From Atherix ibis (Eukaryota > Arthropoda > Insecta > Diptera > Athericidae): DNA of 64,000 bases. The stretch is from assembly GCA_958298945.1 (NCBI GenBank), contig OY282608.1:19011933-19075932 (forward strand), written 5' to 3'. The notes under the pieces are model-generated. The model was not told the DNA's origin, ran no database searches, and was given only the letters and a program-made list of their open reading frames with translations. The number at the start of each line of letters is the position of its first letter. The first letter of the stretch is position 1. A program made the position numbers and the translations under genes. Positions 1 through 14,290 of the stretch are shown in pieces.

Positions 1-360
1 AACAAACCAACAAACCAACAAGCCAACAAGCCAACAAACCAACAAACCAACAAACCAACAAACCAAGTAACCAACAAAAAAACAAACCAACAAACTAACA
101 AACCAACAAACGAACAAACGAACAAACCAACAAACAAACAAACCAACAAACCAACAAACCAACAAACCAACAAGCCAACAAGCCAACAAGCCAACAAACC
201 AACAACCAACTAACCAACAAACCAACAAACCAACAAACCAACAAACCAACAAACCAACAAACCAACAAACCAACAAACCAACAAACCAACAAACGAACAA
301 ACCAACAAACCAACAAGCCAATAAGCCAACAAACCAACAAACCAACAAACCAACAAACCA

Positions 361-1139
361 AGTAACCAACAAAAAAACAAACCAACAAACTAACAAACCA
401 ACAAACGAACAAACGAACAAACCAACAAACAAACAAACCAACAAACCAACAAACCAACAAACCAACAAGCCAACAAGCCAACAAGCCAACAAACCAACAA
501 CCAACTAACCAACAAACCAACAAACCAACAAACCAACAAACCAACAAAACAACAAACCAACAAGCCAACAAACCAACAAACGAACAAACCAACAAAACAA
601 CAAACCAACAAGCCAACAAACCAACAAACCGACAAACCAACAAACCAACAAGCCAACAAACCAACAAACCCACAAACCAACAAACGAACAAACCAACAAA
701 CAAACAAACCAACAAACTAACAAACCAACAAACCAACAAACCAACAAACCAACACGCCAACAAGCCAACAAACCAACAAACCAACAAACCAACAAACCAA
801 CAAACCACCAAGCCAACAAGCCAACAAACCAACAAACCAACAAACCAATAAACCAACAAACCAACAACCAACTAACCAACAAACCAACAAACCAACAAAC
901 CCACAAACCAACAAACGAACAAACGAACAAACCAACAAACAAACAAACCAACAAACCAACAAACCAACAAACCAACAAGCCAACAAGCCAACAAGCCAAC
1001 AAACCAACAACCAACTAACCAACAAACCAACAAACCAACAAACCAACAAACCAACAAAACAACAAACCAACAAGCCAACAAACCAACAAACGAACAAACC
1101 AACAAAACAACAAACCAACAAGCCAACAAACCAACAAAC
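361..1139. repeat. Type A block, copy 1 of a pair offset by 4,083 bases
   Basis: The order of variant octamers from about 361 to 1139 matches 4,444-5,222 at an exact offset of 4,083 bases; I saw no difference over 505-1014 against 4,588-5,097. After 1139 this copy lacks 48 bases (six octamers, including one AAACCGAC) that the later copy has. Beyond that gap the match resumes to about 2.1 kb, with a substitution near 1827 (AAATCAAC where the other copy has AAACCAAC). Confidence 0.8.
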
Positions 1140-1204
1140 CAACAAACCAACAAACCAACAAAACCAACAAACCAATAAGCCAACAAACCAACAAGCCAAC
1201 AAGC

Positions 1205-1226
1205 CAACAAAATAACAAACCAACAA
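1205..1226. repeat. CAAAATAAC landmark, first of about 30 copies
   Basis: The string CAAAATAACAAACC followed by CAACCC is the most widespread non-consensus marker. I see it near 1,208, 2,879, 5,339, 7,751, 9,932, 13,371, 15,277, 16,859, 22,338, 26,625, 28,399, 29,048, 29,552, 30,232, 32,461, 32,973, 34,277, 34,614, 36,525, 37,037, 38,157, 38,494, 38,966, 39,669, 39,989, 40,727, 41,399, 47,389, 49,039, 53,996, 59,378, 62,160 and 63,839. It is usually preceded by two or three AAGCCAAC units. I saw none in 42-47 kb. Confidence 0.8.
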
Positions 1227-2529
1227 CCCAAATAACCAACAAACCAACAAACCAACAAACCAACAAACCAACGAACGAACAAACTAAAAAACCAACAAGC
1301 CAACAAGCCAACAAACCAACAAGCCAACAAACCAACAAACCAACAAACGAACAAACCAACAAACCAACAAACGAACAAACCAACAAACCAACAAGCCAAC
1401 AAGCCAACAAACCAACAAACCAACAAACCAACAAACCAAGTAACCAACAAAAAAACAAACCAACAAACTAACAAACCAACAAACGAACAAACGAACAAAC
1501 CAACAAACAAACAAACCAACAAACCAACAAACCAACAAACCAACAAGCCAACAAGCCAACAAGCCAACAAACCAACAACCAACTAACCAACAAACCAACA
1601 AGCCAACAAACGAACAAACCAACAAAACAACAAACCAACAAGCCAACAAACCAACAAACCGACAAACCAACAAACCAACAAGCCAACAAACCAACAAACC
1701 CACAAACCAACAAACGAACAAACCAACAAACAAACAAACCAACAAACTAACAAACCAACAAACCAACAAACCAACAAACCAACACGCCAACAAGCCAACA
1801 AACCAACAAACCAACAAACCAACAAATCAACAAACCACCAAGCCAACAAGCCAACAAACCAACAAACCAACAAACCAATAAACCAACAAACCAACAATCC
1901 AACAAACCAACAAACCGACAAGCCAATAAACCAAAAAACCAACAAACCAACAAACCAACAAACCAACAAACCAACAAACCAACAAGCCAACAAGCCAACA
2001 AACCAACAAACCAACAAACCAACAAACCAACAAACCAACAAACCAACAAGCCCACAAGCCAACAAACGAACAAACCAACAAACCAACAAGCCAACAAGCC
2101 AACAAACCAACAAGCCAACAAATCAAAAAACCAACAAACCAACAAGCCAACAAACCAACAAACCAACAAACGAACAAACCAACAAACCAACAAACCAACA
2201 AACCAACAAACCAACAAACCAACAAACAAACAAACAAACAAACGAACAAACCAACAAACCAACAAACCAACAAACGAACAACCAAACAAACCAACAAGCC
2301 AACAAGCCAACAAACCAACAAACCAACAAACCAATAAACCAACAAACCAACAAACCAACAAACCAACAAACCAACAAACCAACAAACCAACAAACCAACA
2401 AACCAACAAACCAACAAACCAACAAACGAACAAACCAACAAACCAACAAGCCAACAAGCCAACAAACCAACAAACCAACAAACCAACAAACCAAGTAACC
2501 AACAAAAAAACAAACCAACAAACTAACAA

Positions 2530-3600
2530 ACCAACAAACGAACAAACGAACAAACCAACAAACAAACAAACCAACAAACCAACAAACCAACAAACCAACA
2601 AGCCAACAAGCCAACAAGCCAACAAACCAACAACCAACTAACCAACAAACCAACAAACCAACAAACCAACAAACCAACAAAACAACAAACCAACAAGCCA
2701 ACAAACCAACAAACGAACAAACCAACAAAACAACAAACCAACAAGCCAACAAACCAACAAACCGACAAACCAACAAACCAACAAACCAACAAACCAACAA
2801 ACCAACAAACCAACAAACCAACAAACCAACAAAACCAACAAACCAATAAGCCAACAAACCAACAAGCCAACAAGCCAACAAAATAACAAACCAACAACCC
2901 AAAAAACCAACAAACCAACAAACCAACAAACCAACAAACCAACGAACGAACAAACTAAAAAACCAACAAGCCAACAAGCCAACAAACCAACAAGCCAACA
3001 AACCAACAAACCAACAAACGAACAAACCAACAAACCAACAAACGAACAAACCAACAAACCAACAAGCCAACAAGCCAACAAACCAACAAACCAACAAACC
3101 AACAAACCAAGTAACCAACAAAAAAACAAACCAACAAACTAACAAACCAACAAACGAACAAACGAACAAACCAACAAACAAACAAACCAACAAACCAACA
3201 AACCAACAAACCAACAAGCCAACAAGCCAACAAGCCAACAAACCAACAACCAACTAACCAACAAACCAACAAGCCAACAAACGAACAAACCAACAAAACA
3301 ACAAACCAACAAGCCAACAAACCAACAAACCGACAAACCAACAAACCAACAAGCCAACAAACCAACAAACCCACAAACCAACAAACGAACAAACCAACAA
3401 ACAAACAAACCAACAAACTAACAAACCAACAAACCAACAAACCAACAAACCAACACGCCAACAAGCCAACAAACCAACAAACCAACAAACCAACAAACCA
3501 ACAAACCACCAAGCCAACAAGCCAACAAACCAACAAACCAACAAACCAATAAACCAACAAACCAACAATCCAACAAACCAACAAACCGACAAGCCAATAA
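2530..3600. repeat. Type A block, copy 1 of a pair offset by 2,460 bases
   Basis: The variant order of 2,530-3,600 recurs at 4,990-6,060 with an exact offset of 2,460 bases. This includes the 9-base phase unit near 2,831 and 5,291, the AAATAAC marker near 2,880 and 5,340, and the CCGACAAGCC marker at 3,586 and 6,046. Just past 3,601 the second copy carries one extra AAACCAAC octamer (6,061-6,128), so the offset becomes 2,468. That is a directly visible one-unit expansion or contraction. Confidence 0.85.
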
Positions 3601-4441
3601 ACCAAAAAACCAACAAACCAACAAACCAACAAACCAACAAACCAACAAGCCAACAAGCCAACAAACCAACAAACCAACAAACCAACAAACCAACAAACCA
3701 ACAAACCAACAAGCCCACAAGCCAACAAACGAACAAACCAACAAACCAACAAGCCAACAAGCCAACAAACCAACAAGCCAACAAATCAAAAAACCAACAA
3801 ACCAACAAGCCAACAAACCAACAAACCAACAAACGAACAAACCAACAAACCAACAAACCAACAAACCAACAAACCAACAAACCAACAAACAAACAAACAA
3901 ACAAACCAACAAACCAACAAACCAACAAACCAACAAACGAACAACCAAACAAACCAACAAGCCAACAAGCCAACAAACCAACAAACCAACAAACCAATAA
4001 ACCAACAAACCAACAAACCAACAAACCAACAAACCAACAAACCAACAAACCAACAAACCAACAAACCAACAAACCAACAAACGAACAAACCAACAAACCA
4101 ACAAGCCAACAAGCCAACAAACCAACAAACCAACAAACCAAGTAACCAACAAAAAAACAAACCAACAAACTAACAAACCAACAAACGAACAAACGAACAA
4201 ACCAACAAACAAACAAACCAACAAACCAACAAACCAACAAACCAACAAGCCAACAAGCCAACAAGCCAACAAACCAACAACCAACTAACCAACAAACCAA
4301 CAAACCAACAAACCAACAAACCAACAAACCAACAAACCAACAAACCAACAAACCAACAAACCAACAAACCAACAAACGAACAAACCAACAAACCAACAAG
4401 CCAACAAGCCAACAAACCAACAAACCAACAAACCAACAAAC

Positions 4442-6630
4442 CAAGTAACCAACAAAAAAACAAACCAACAAACTAACAAACCAACAAACGAACAAACGAA
4501 CAAACCAACAAACAAACAAACCAACAAACCAACAAACCAACAAACCAACAAGCCAACAAGCCAACAAGCCAACAAACCAACAACCAACTAACCAACAAAC
4601 CAACAAACCAACAAACCAACAAACCAACAAAACAACAAACCAACAAGCCAACAAACCAACAAACGAACAAACCAACAAAACAACAAACCAACAAGCCAAC
4701 AAACCAACAAACCGACAAACCAACAAACCAACAAGCCAACAAACCAACAAACCCACAAACCAACAAACGAACAAACCAACAAACAAACAAACCAACAAAC
4801 TAACAAACCAACAAACCAACAAACCAACAAACCAACACGCCAACAAGCCAACAAACCAACAAACCAACAAACCAACAAACCAACAAACCACCAAGCCAAC
4901 AAGCCAACAAACCAACAAACCAACAAACCAATAAACCAACAAACCAACAACCAACTAACCAACAAACCAACAAACCAACAAACCCACAAACCAACAAACG
5001 AACAAACGAACAAACCAACAAACAAACAAACCAACAAACCAACAAACCAACAAACCAACAAGCCAACAAGCCAACAAGCCAACAAACCAACAACCAACTA
5101 ACCAACAAACCAACAAACCAACAAACCAACAAACCAACAAAACAACAAACCAACAAGCCAACAAACCAACAAACGAACAAACCAACAAAACAACAAACCA
5201 ACAAGCCAACAAACCAACAAACCGACAAACCAACAAACCAACAAACCAACAAACCAACAAACCAACAAACCAACAAACCAACAAACCAACAAAACCAACA
5301 AACCAATAAGCCAACAAACCAACAAGCCAACAAGCCAACAAAATAACAAACCAACAACCCAAAAAACCAACAAACCAACAAACCAACAAACCAACAAACC
5401 AACGAACGAACAAACTAAAAAACCAACAAGCCAACAAGCCAACAAACCAACAAGCCAACAAACCAACAAACCAACAAACGAACAAACCAACAAACCAACA
5501 AACGAACAAACCAACAAACCAACAAGCCAACAAGCCAACAAACCAACAAACCAACAAACCAACAAACCAAGTAACCAACAAAAAAACAAACCAACAAACT
5601 AACAAACCAACAAACGAACAAACGAACAAACCAACAAACAAACAAACCAACAAACCAACAAACCAACAAACCAACAAGCCAACAAGCCAACAAGCCAACA
5701 AACCAACAACCAACTAACCAACAAACCAACAAGCCAACAAACGAACAAACCAACAAAACAACAAACCAACAAGCCAACAAACCAACAAACCGACAAACCA
5801 ACAAACCAACAAGCCAACAAACCAACAAACCCACAAACCAACAAACGAACAAACCAACAAACAAACAAACCAACAAACTAACAAACCAACAAACCAACAA
5901 ACCAACAAACCAACACGCCAACAAGCCAACAAACCAACAAACCAACAAACCAACAAACCAACAAACCACCAAGCCAACAAGCCAACAAACCAACAAACCA
6001 ACAAACCAATAAACCAACAAACCAACAATCCAACAAACCAACAAACCGACAAGCCAATAAACCAAAAAACCAACAAACCAACAAACCAACAAACCAACAA
6101 ACCAACAAACCAACAAGCCAACAAGCCAACAAACCAACAAACCAACAAACCAACAAACCAACAAACCAACAAACCAACAAGCCCACAAGCCAACAAACGA
6201 ACAAACCAACAAACCAACAAGCCAACAAGCCAACAAACCAACAAGCCAACAAATCAAAAAACCAACAAACCAACAAGCCAACAAACCAACAAACCAACAA
6301 ACGAACAAACCAACAAACCAACAAACCAACAAACCAACAAACCAACAAACCAACAAACCAACAAACCAACAAACAAACAAACAAACAAACCAACAAACCA
6401 ACAAACCAACAAACCAACAAACGAACAACCAAACAAACCAACAAGCCAACAAGCCAACAAACCAACAAACCAACAAACCAATAAACCAACAAACCAACAA
6501 ACCAACAAACCAACAAACCAACAAACCAACAAACCAACAAACCAACAAACCAACAAACCAACAAACCAACAAACGAACAAACCAACAAACCAACAAGCCA
6601 ACAAGCCAACAAACCAACAAACCAACAAAC
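4442..6630. repeat. Type A higher-order repeat, about 2.4 kb, copy 1
   Basis: This block is repeated at 6,854-9,030 with an offset of 2,412 bases. Checked anchors are the phase break at 4,581 and 6,993, the AAATAAC marker at 5,341 and 7,753, and CCGACAAGCC at 6,046 and 8,458. The copies differ by a few single substitutions and, near the right end, by a 16-base (two-octamer) length difference: CCAAGTAACC at 6,639 recurs at 9,035. Such high similarity in so mutable a sequence suggests a recent duplication. Confidence 0.88.
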
Positions 6631-6853
6631 CAACAAACCAAGTAACCAACAAAAAAACAAACCAACAAACTAACAAACCAACAAACGAACAAACGAACAA
6701 ACCAACAAACAAACAAACCAACAAACCAACAAACCAACAAACCAACAAGCCAACAAGCCAACAAGCCAACAAACCAACAACCAACTAACCAACAAACCAA
6801 CAAACCAACAAACCAACAAACCAACAAACCAACAAACCAACAAACCAACAAAC

Positions 6854-9030
6854 CAAGTAACCAACAAAAAAACAAACCAACAAACTAACAAACCAACAAA
6901 CGAACAAACGAACAAACCAACAAACAAACAAACCAACAAACCAACAAACCAACAAACCAACAAGCCAACAAGCCAACAAGCCAACAAACCAACAACCAAC
7001 TAACCAACAAACCAACAAACCAACAAACCAACAAACCAACAAAACAACAAACCAACAAGCCAACAAACCAACAAACGAACAAACCAACAAAACAACAAAC
7101 CAACAAGCCAACAAACCAACAAACCGACAAACCAACAAACCAACAAGCCAACAAACCAACAAACCCACAAACCAACAAACGAACAAACCAACAAACAAAC
7201 AAACCAACAAACTAACAAACCAACAAACCAACAAACCAACAAACCAACACGCCAACAAGCCAACAAACCAACAAACCAACAAACCAACAAACCAACAAAC
7301 CACCAAGCCAACAAGCCAACAAACCAACAAACCAACAAACCAATAAACCAACAAACCAACAACCAACTAACCAACAAACCAACAAACCAACAAACCCACA
7401 AACCAACAAACGAACAAACGAACAAACCAACAAACAAACAAACCAACAAACCAACAAACCAACAAACCAACAAGCCAACAAGCCAACAAGCCAACAAACC
7501 AACAACCAACTAACCAACAAACCAACAAACCAACAAACCAACAAACCAACAAAACAACAAACCAACAAGCCAACAAACCAACAAACGAACAAACCAACAA
7601 AACAACAAACCAACAAGCCAACAAACCAACAAACCGACAAACCAACAAACCAACAAACCAACAAACCAACAAACCAACAAACCAACAAACCAACAAACCA
7701 ACAAAACCAACAAACCAATAAGCCAACAAACCAACAAGCCAACAAGCCAACAAAATAACAAACCAACAACCCAAAAAACCAACAAACCAACAAACCAACA
7801 AACCAACAAACCAACGAACGAACAAACTAAAAAACCAACAAGCCAACAAGCCAACAAACCAACAAGCCAACAAACCAAAAAACCAACAAACGAACAAACC
7901 AACAAACCAACAAACGAACAAACCAACAAACCAACAAGCCAACAAGCCAACAATCCAACAAACCAACAAACCAACAAACCAAGTAACCAACAAAAAAACA
8001 AACCAACAAACTAACAAACCAACAAACGAACAAACGAACAAACCAACAAACAAACAAACCAACAAACCAACAAACCAACAAACCAACAAGCCAACAAGCC
8101 AACAAGCCAACAAACCAACAACCAACTAACCAACAAACCAACAAGCCAACAAACGAACAAACCAAGAAAACAACAAACCAACAAGCCAACAAACCAACAA
8201 ACCGACAAACCAACAAACCAACAAGCCAACAAACCAACAAACCCACAAACCAACAAACGAACAAACCAACAAACAAACAAACCAACAAACCAACAAACCA
8301 ACAAACCAACAAACCAACAAACCAACACGCCAACAAGCCAACAAACCAACAAACCAACAAACCAACAAACCAACAAACCACCAAGCCAACAAGCCAACAA
8401 ACCAACAAACCAACAAACCAATAAACCAACAAACCAACAATCCAACAAACCAACAAACCGACAAGCCAATAAACCAAAAAACCAACAAACCAACAAACCA
8501 ACAAACCAACAAACCAACAAACCAACAAGCCAACAAGCCAACAAACCAACAAACCAACAAACCAACAAACCAACAAACCAACAAACCAACAAGCCCACAA
8601 GCCAACAAACGAACAAACCAACAAACCAACAAGCCAACAAGCCAACAAACCAACAAGCCAACAAATCAAAAAACCAACAAACCAACAAGCCAACAAACCA
8701 ACAAACCAACAAACGAACAAACCAACAAACCAACAAACCAACAAACCAACAAACCAACAAACCAACAAACAAACAAACAAACAAACCAACAAACCAACAA
8801 ACCAACAAACCAACAAACGAACAACCAAACAAACCAACAAGCCAACAAGCCAACAAACCAACAAACCAACAAACCAATAAACCAACAAACCAACAAACCA
8901 ACAAACCAACAAACCAACAAACCAACAAACCAACAAACCAACAAACCAACAAACCAACAAACCAACAAACGAACAAACCAACAAACCAACAAGCCAACAA
9001 GCCAACAAACCAACAAACCAACAAACCAAC
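6854..9030. repeat. Type A higher-order repeat, about 2.4 kb, copy 2
   Basis: This is the second copy of the 4,442-6,630 block at +2,412 bases. Substitutions seen relative to copy 1 include C to A near 7,880 (AAACCAAA for AAACCAAC), an AATCCAAC unit near 7,953, and C to G near 8,166 (CCAAGAAAACAAC for CCAACAAAACAAC). Otherwise the variant order is the same, including the phase-breaking units. Confidence 0.88.
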
Positions 9031-10639
9031 AAACCAAGTAACCAACAAAAAAACAAACCAACAAACTAACAAACCAACAAACGAACAAACGAACAAACCA
9101 ACAAACAAACAAACCAACAAACCACCAAACCAACAAACCAACAAGCCAACAAGCCAACAAGCCAACAAACCAACAACCAACTAACCAACAAACCAACAAA
9201 CCAACAAACCAACAAACCAACAAACCAACAAACCAACAAACCAACAAACCAACAAACCAACAAACGAACAAACCAACAAACCAACAAGCCAACAAGCCAA
9301 CAAACCAACAAACCAACAAACCAACAAACCAAGTAACCAACAAAAAAACAAACCAACAAACTAACAAACCAACAAACGAACAAACGAACAAACCAACAAA
9401 CAAACAAACCAACAAACCAACAAACCAACAAACCAACAAGCCAACAAGCCAACAAGCCAACAAACCAACAACCAACTAACCAACAAACCAACAAACCAAC
9501 AAACCAACAAACCAACAAAACAACAAACCAACAAGCCAACAAACCAACAAACGAACAAACCAACAAAACAACAAACCAACAAGCCAACAAACCAACAAAC
9601 CGACAAACCAACAAACCAACAAGCCAACAAACCAACAAACCCACAAACCAACAAACGAACAAACCAACAAACAAACAAACCAACAAACTAACAAACCAAC
9701 AAACCAACAAACCAACAAACCAACACGCCAACAAGCCAACAAACCAACAAACCAACAAACCAACAAACCAACAAACCACCAAGCCAACAAGCCAACAAAC
9801 CAACAAACCAACAAACCAATAAACCAACAAACCAACAACCAACTAACCAACAAACCAACAAACCAACAAACCAACAAACCAACAAAACCAACAAACCAAT
9901 AAGCCAACAAACCAACAAGCCAACAAGCCAACAAAATAACAAACCAACAACCCAAAAAACCAACAAACCAACAAACCAACAAACCAACAAACCAACGAAC
10001 GAACAAACTAAAAAACCAACAAGCCAACAAGCCAACAAACCAACAAGCCAACAAACCAACAAACCAACAAACGAACAAACCAACAAACCAACAAACGAAC
10101 AAACCAACAAACCAACAAGCCAACAAGCCAACAAACCAACAAACCAACAAACCAACAAACCAAGTAACCAACAAAAAAACAAACCAACAAACTAACAAAC
10201 CAACAAACGAACAAACGAACAAACCAACAAACAAACAAACCAACAAACCAACAAACCAACAAACCAACAAGCCAACAAGCCAACAAGCCAACAAACCAAC
10301 AACCAACTAACCAACAAACCAACAAGCCAACAAACGAACAAACCAACAAAACAACAAACCAACAAGCCAACAAACCAACAAACCGACAAACCAACAAACC
10401 AACAAGCCAACAAACCAACAAACCCACAAACCAACAAACGAACAAACCAACAAACAAACAAACCAACAAACTAACAAACCAACAAACCAACAAACCAACA
10501 AACCAACACGCCAACAAGCCAACAAACCAACAAACCAACAAACCAACAAACCAACAAACCACCAAGCCAACAAGCCAACAAACCAACAAACCAACAAACC
10601 AATAAACCAACAAACCAACAAACCAACAATCCAACAAAC

Positions 10640-13600
10640 CAACAAACCGACAAGCCAATAAACCAAAAAACCAACAAACCAACAAACCAACAAACCAACA
10701 AACCAACAAACCAACAAGCCAACAAGCCAACAAACCAACAAACCAACAAACCAACAAACCAACAAACCAACAAACCAACAAGCCCACAAGCCAACAAACG
10801 AACAAACCAACAAACCAACAAGCCAACAAGCCAACAAACCAACAAGCCAACAAATCAAAAAACCAACAAACCAACAAGCCAACAAACCAACAAACCAACA
10901 AACGAACAAACCAACAAACCAACAAACTAACAAACGAACAAACGAACAAACCAACAAACAAACAAACCAACAAACCAACAAACCAACAAACCAACAAGCC
11001 AACAAGCCAACAAGCCAACAAACCAACAACCAACTAACCAACAAACCAACAAACCAACAAACCAACAAACCAACAAAACAACAAACCAACAAGCCAACAA
11101 ACCAACAAACGAACAAACCAACAAAACAACAAACCAACAAGCCAACAAACCAACAAACCGACAAACCAACAAACCAACAAGCCAACAAACCAACAAACCC
11201 ACAAACCAACAAACGAACAAACGAACAAACCAACAAAACAACAAACCAACAAGCCAACAAACCAACAAACCGACAAACCAACAAACCAACAAGCCAACAA
11301 ACCAACAAACCCACAAACCAACAAACGAACAAACCAACAAACAAACAAACCAACAAACTAACAAACCAACAAACCAACAAACCAACAAACCAACACGCCA
11401 ACAAGCCAACAAACCAACAAACCAACAAACCAACAAACCAACAAACCACCAAGCCAACAAGCCAACAAACCAACAAACCAACAAACCAATAAACCAACAA
11501 ACCAACAATCCAACAAACCAACAAACCGACAAGCCAATAAACCAAAAAACCAACAAACCAACAAACCAACAAACCAACAAACCAACAAACCAACAAGCCA
11601 ACAAGCCAACAAACCAACAAACCAACAAACCAACAAACCAACAAACCAACAAACCAACAAGCCCACAAGCCAACAAACGAACAAACCAACAAACCAACAA
11701 GCCAACAAGCCAACAAACCAACAAGCCAACAAATCAAAAAACCAACAAACCAACAAGCCAACAAACCAACAAACCAACAAACGAACAAACCAACAAACCA
11801 ACAAACCAACAAACCAACAAACCAACAAACCAACAAACAAACAAACAAACAAACCAACAAACCAACAAAACAACAAACCAACAAGCCAACAAACCAACAA
11901 ACCGACAAACCAACAAACCAACAAGCCAACAAACCAACAAACCCACAAACCAACAAACGAACAAACGAACAAACCAACAAAACAACAAACCAACAAGCCA
12001 ACAAACCAACAAACCGACAAACCAACAAACCAACAAGCCAACAAACCAACAAACCCACAAACCAACAAACGAACAAACCAACAAACAAACAAACCAACAA
12101 ACTAACAAACCAACAAACCAACAAACCAACAAACCAACACGCCAACAAGCCAACAAACCAACAAACCAACAAACCAACAAACCAACAAACCACCAAGCCA
12201 ACAAGCCAACAAACCAACAAACCAACAAACCAATAAACCAACAAACCAACAATCCAACAAACCAACAAACCGACAAGCCAATAAACCAAAAAACCAACAA
12301 ACCAACAAACCAACAAACCAACAAACCAACAAACCAACAAGCCAACAAGCCAACAAACCAACAAACCAACAAACCAACAAACCAACAAACCAACAAACCA
12401 ACAAGCCCACAAGCCAACAAACGAACAAACCAACAAACCAACAAGCCAACAAACCAACAAACCAACAAGCCAACAAGCCAACAAACCAACAACCAACTAA
12501 CCAACAAACCAACAAACCAACAAACCAACAAACCAACAAAACAACAAACCAACAAGCCAACAAACCAACAAACGAACAAACCAACAAAACAACAAACCAA
12601 CAAGCCAACAAACCAACAAACCGACAAACCAACAAACCAACAAGCCAACAAACCAACAAACCCACAAACCAACAAACGAACAAACGAACAAACCAACAAA
12701 ACAACAAACCAACAAGCCAACAAACCAACAAACCGACAAACCAACAAACCAACAAACCCACAAACCAACAAACGAACAAACCAACAAACAAACAAACCAA
12801 CAAACTAACAAACCAACAAACCAACAAACCAACAAACCAACACGCCAACAAGCCAACAAACCAACAAACCAACAAACCAACAAACCAACAAACCACCAAG
12901 CCAACAAGCCAACAAACCAACAAACCAACAAACCAATAAACCAACAAACCAACAATCCAACAAACCAACAAACCGACAAGCCAATAAACCAAAAAACCAA
13001 CAAACCAACAAACCAACAAACCAACAAACCAACAAACCAACAAGCCAACAAGCCAACAAACCAACAAACCAACAAACCAACAAACCAACAAACCAACAAA
13101 CCAACAAGCCCACAAGCCAACAAACGAACAAACCAACAAACCAACAAGCCAACAAACCAACAAACCAACAAGCCAACAAGCCAACAAACCAACAAACCAA
13201 CAAACGAACAAATCAACAAACCAACAAACAAACAAACCAAGAAACCAAGAAACCAACAAACCAACAAACCAACAAACCAACAAACCAACAAACCAACAAA
13301 CCAACAAACCAACAAACCAACAAAACCAACAAACCAATAAGCCAACAAACCAACAAGCCAACAAGCCAACAAAATAACAAACCAACAACCCAAAAAACCA
13401 ACAAACCAACAAACCAACAAACCAACAAACCAACGAACGAACAAACTAAAAAACCAACAAGCCAACAAGCCAACAAACCAACAAGCCAACAAACCAACAA
13501 ACCAACAAACGAACAAACCAACAAACCAACAAACGAACAAACCAACAAACCAACAAGCCAACAAGCCAACAAACCAACAAACCAACAAACCAACAAACCA

Positions 13601-14290
13601 AGTAACCAACAAAAAAACAAACCAACAAACTAACAAACCAACAAACGAACAAACGAACAAACCAACAAACAAACAAACCAACAAACCAACAAACCAACAA
13701 ACCAACAAGCCAACAAGCCAACAAGCCAACAAACCAACAACCAACTAACCAACAAACCAACAAGCCAACAAACGAACAAACCAACAAAACAACAAACCAA
13801 CAAGCCAACAAACCAACAAACCGACAAACCAACAAACCAACAAGCCAACAAACCAACAAACCCACAAACCAACAAACGAACAAACCAACAAACAAACAAA
13901 CCAACAAACTAACAAACCAACAAACCAACAAACCAACAAACCAACACGCCAACAAGCCAACAAACCAACAAACCAACAAACCAACAAACCAACAAACCAC
14001 CAAGCCAACAAGCCAACAAACCAACAAACCAACAAACCAATAAACCAACAAACCAACAATCCAACAAACCAACAAACCGACAAGCCAATAAACCAAAAAA
14101 CCAACAAACCAACAAACCAACAAACCAACAAACCAACAAACCAACAAGCCAACAAGCCAACAAACCAACAAACCAACAAACCAACAAACCAACAAACCAA
14201 CAAACCAACAAGCCCACAAGCCAACAAATGAACAAACCAACAAGCCAACAAGCCAACAAACCAACAAGCCAACAAATCAAAAAACCAACA
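10640..14290. repeat. Short-period, rearranged end of domain A
   Basis: Here the CCGACAAGCC marker recurs at 10,647, 11,526, 12,270, 12,973 and 14,077, spacings of 879, 744, 703 and 1,104 bases, compared with about 2.4 kb upstream. The flanking order (AACACGCC, then CCACCAAGCC, then AACAATCC, then CCGACAAGCC) is preserved in each copy. The shorter copies therefore look like internally deleted versions of the longer module. Repeated CCCACAAACC strings near 11,195, 11,310, 11,940, 12,052 and 12,660 show small local duplications. Confidence 0.7.

Larger units (their letters stand above)
1..14290. repeat. Higher-order repeat domain, type A
   Basis: This domain is defined by recurring landmarks: a 7-base phase break in the string CAACCAACTAACC (for example near 206, 506, 1011, 2631, 4581, 6993, 9472 and 13,739), the string CCAAGTAACCAAC (near 65, 359, 1437, 2491, 3109, 4139, 4442, 5569, 6639, 6853, 7979, 9035, 9331, 10,161 and 13,599), and CCGACAAGCCAATAAACC at 1915, 3586, 6046, 8458, 10,647, 11,526, 12,270, 12,973 and 14,077. 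The last series gives spacings of 1671, 2460, 2412, 2189, 879, 744, 703 and 1104 bases. The period therefore sits near 2.4 kb in the middle and shortens after about 10.6 kb. The right border is where this landmark set stops, near 14,290. There is no gene in this stretch. Confidence 0.85.
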
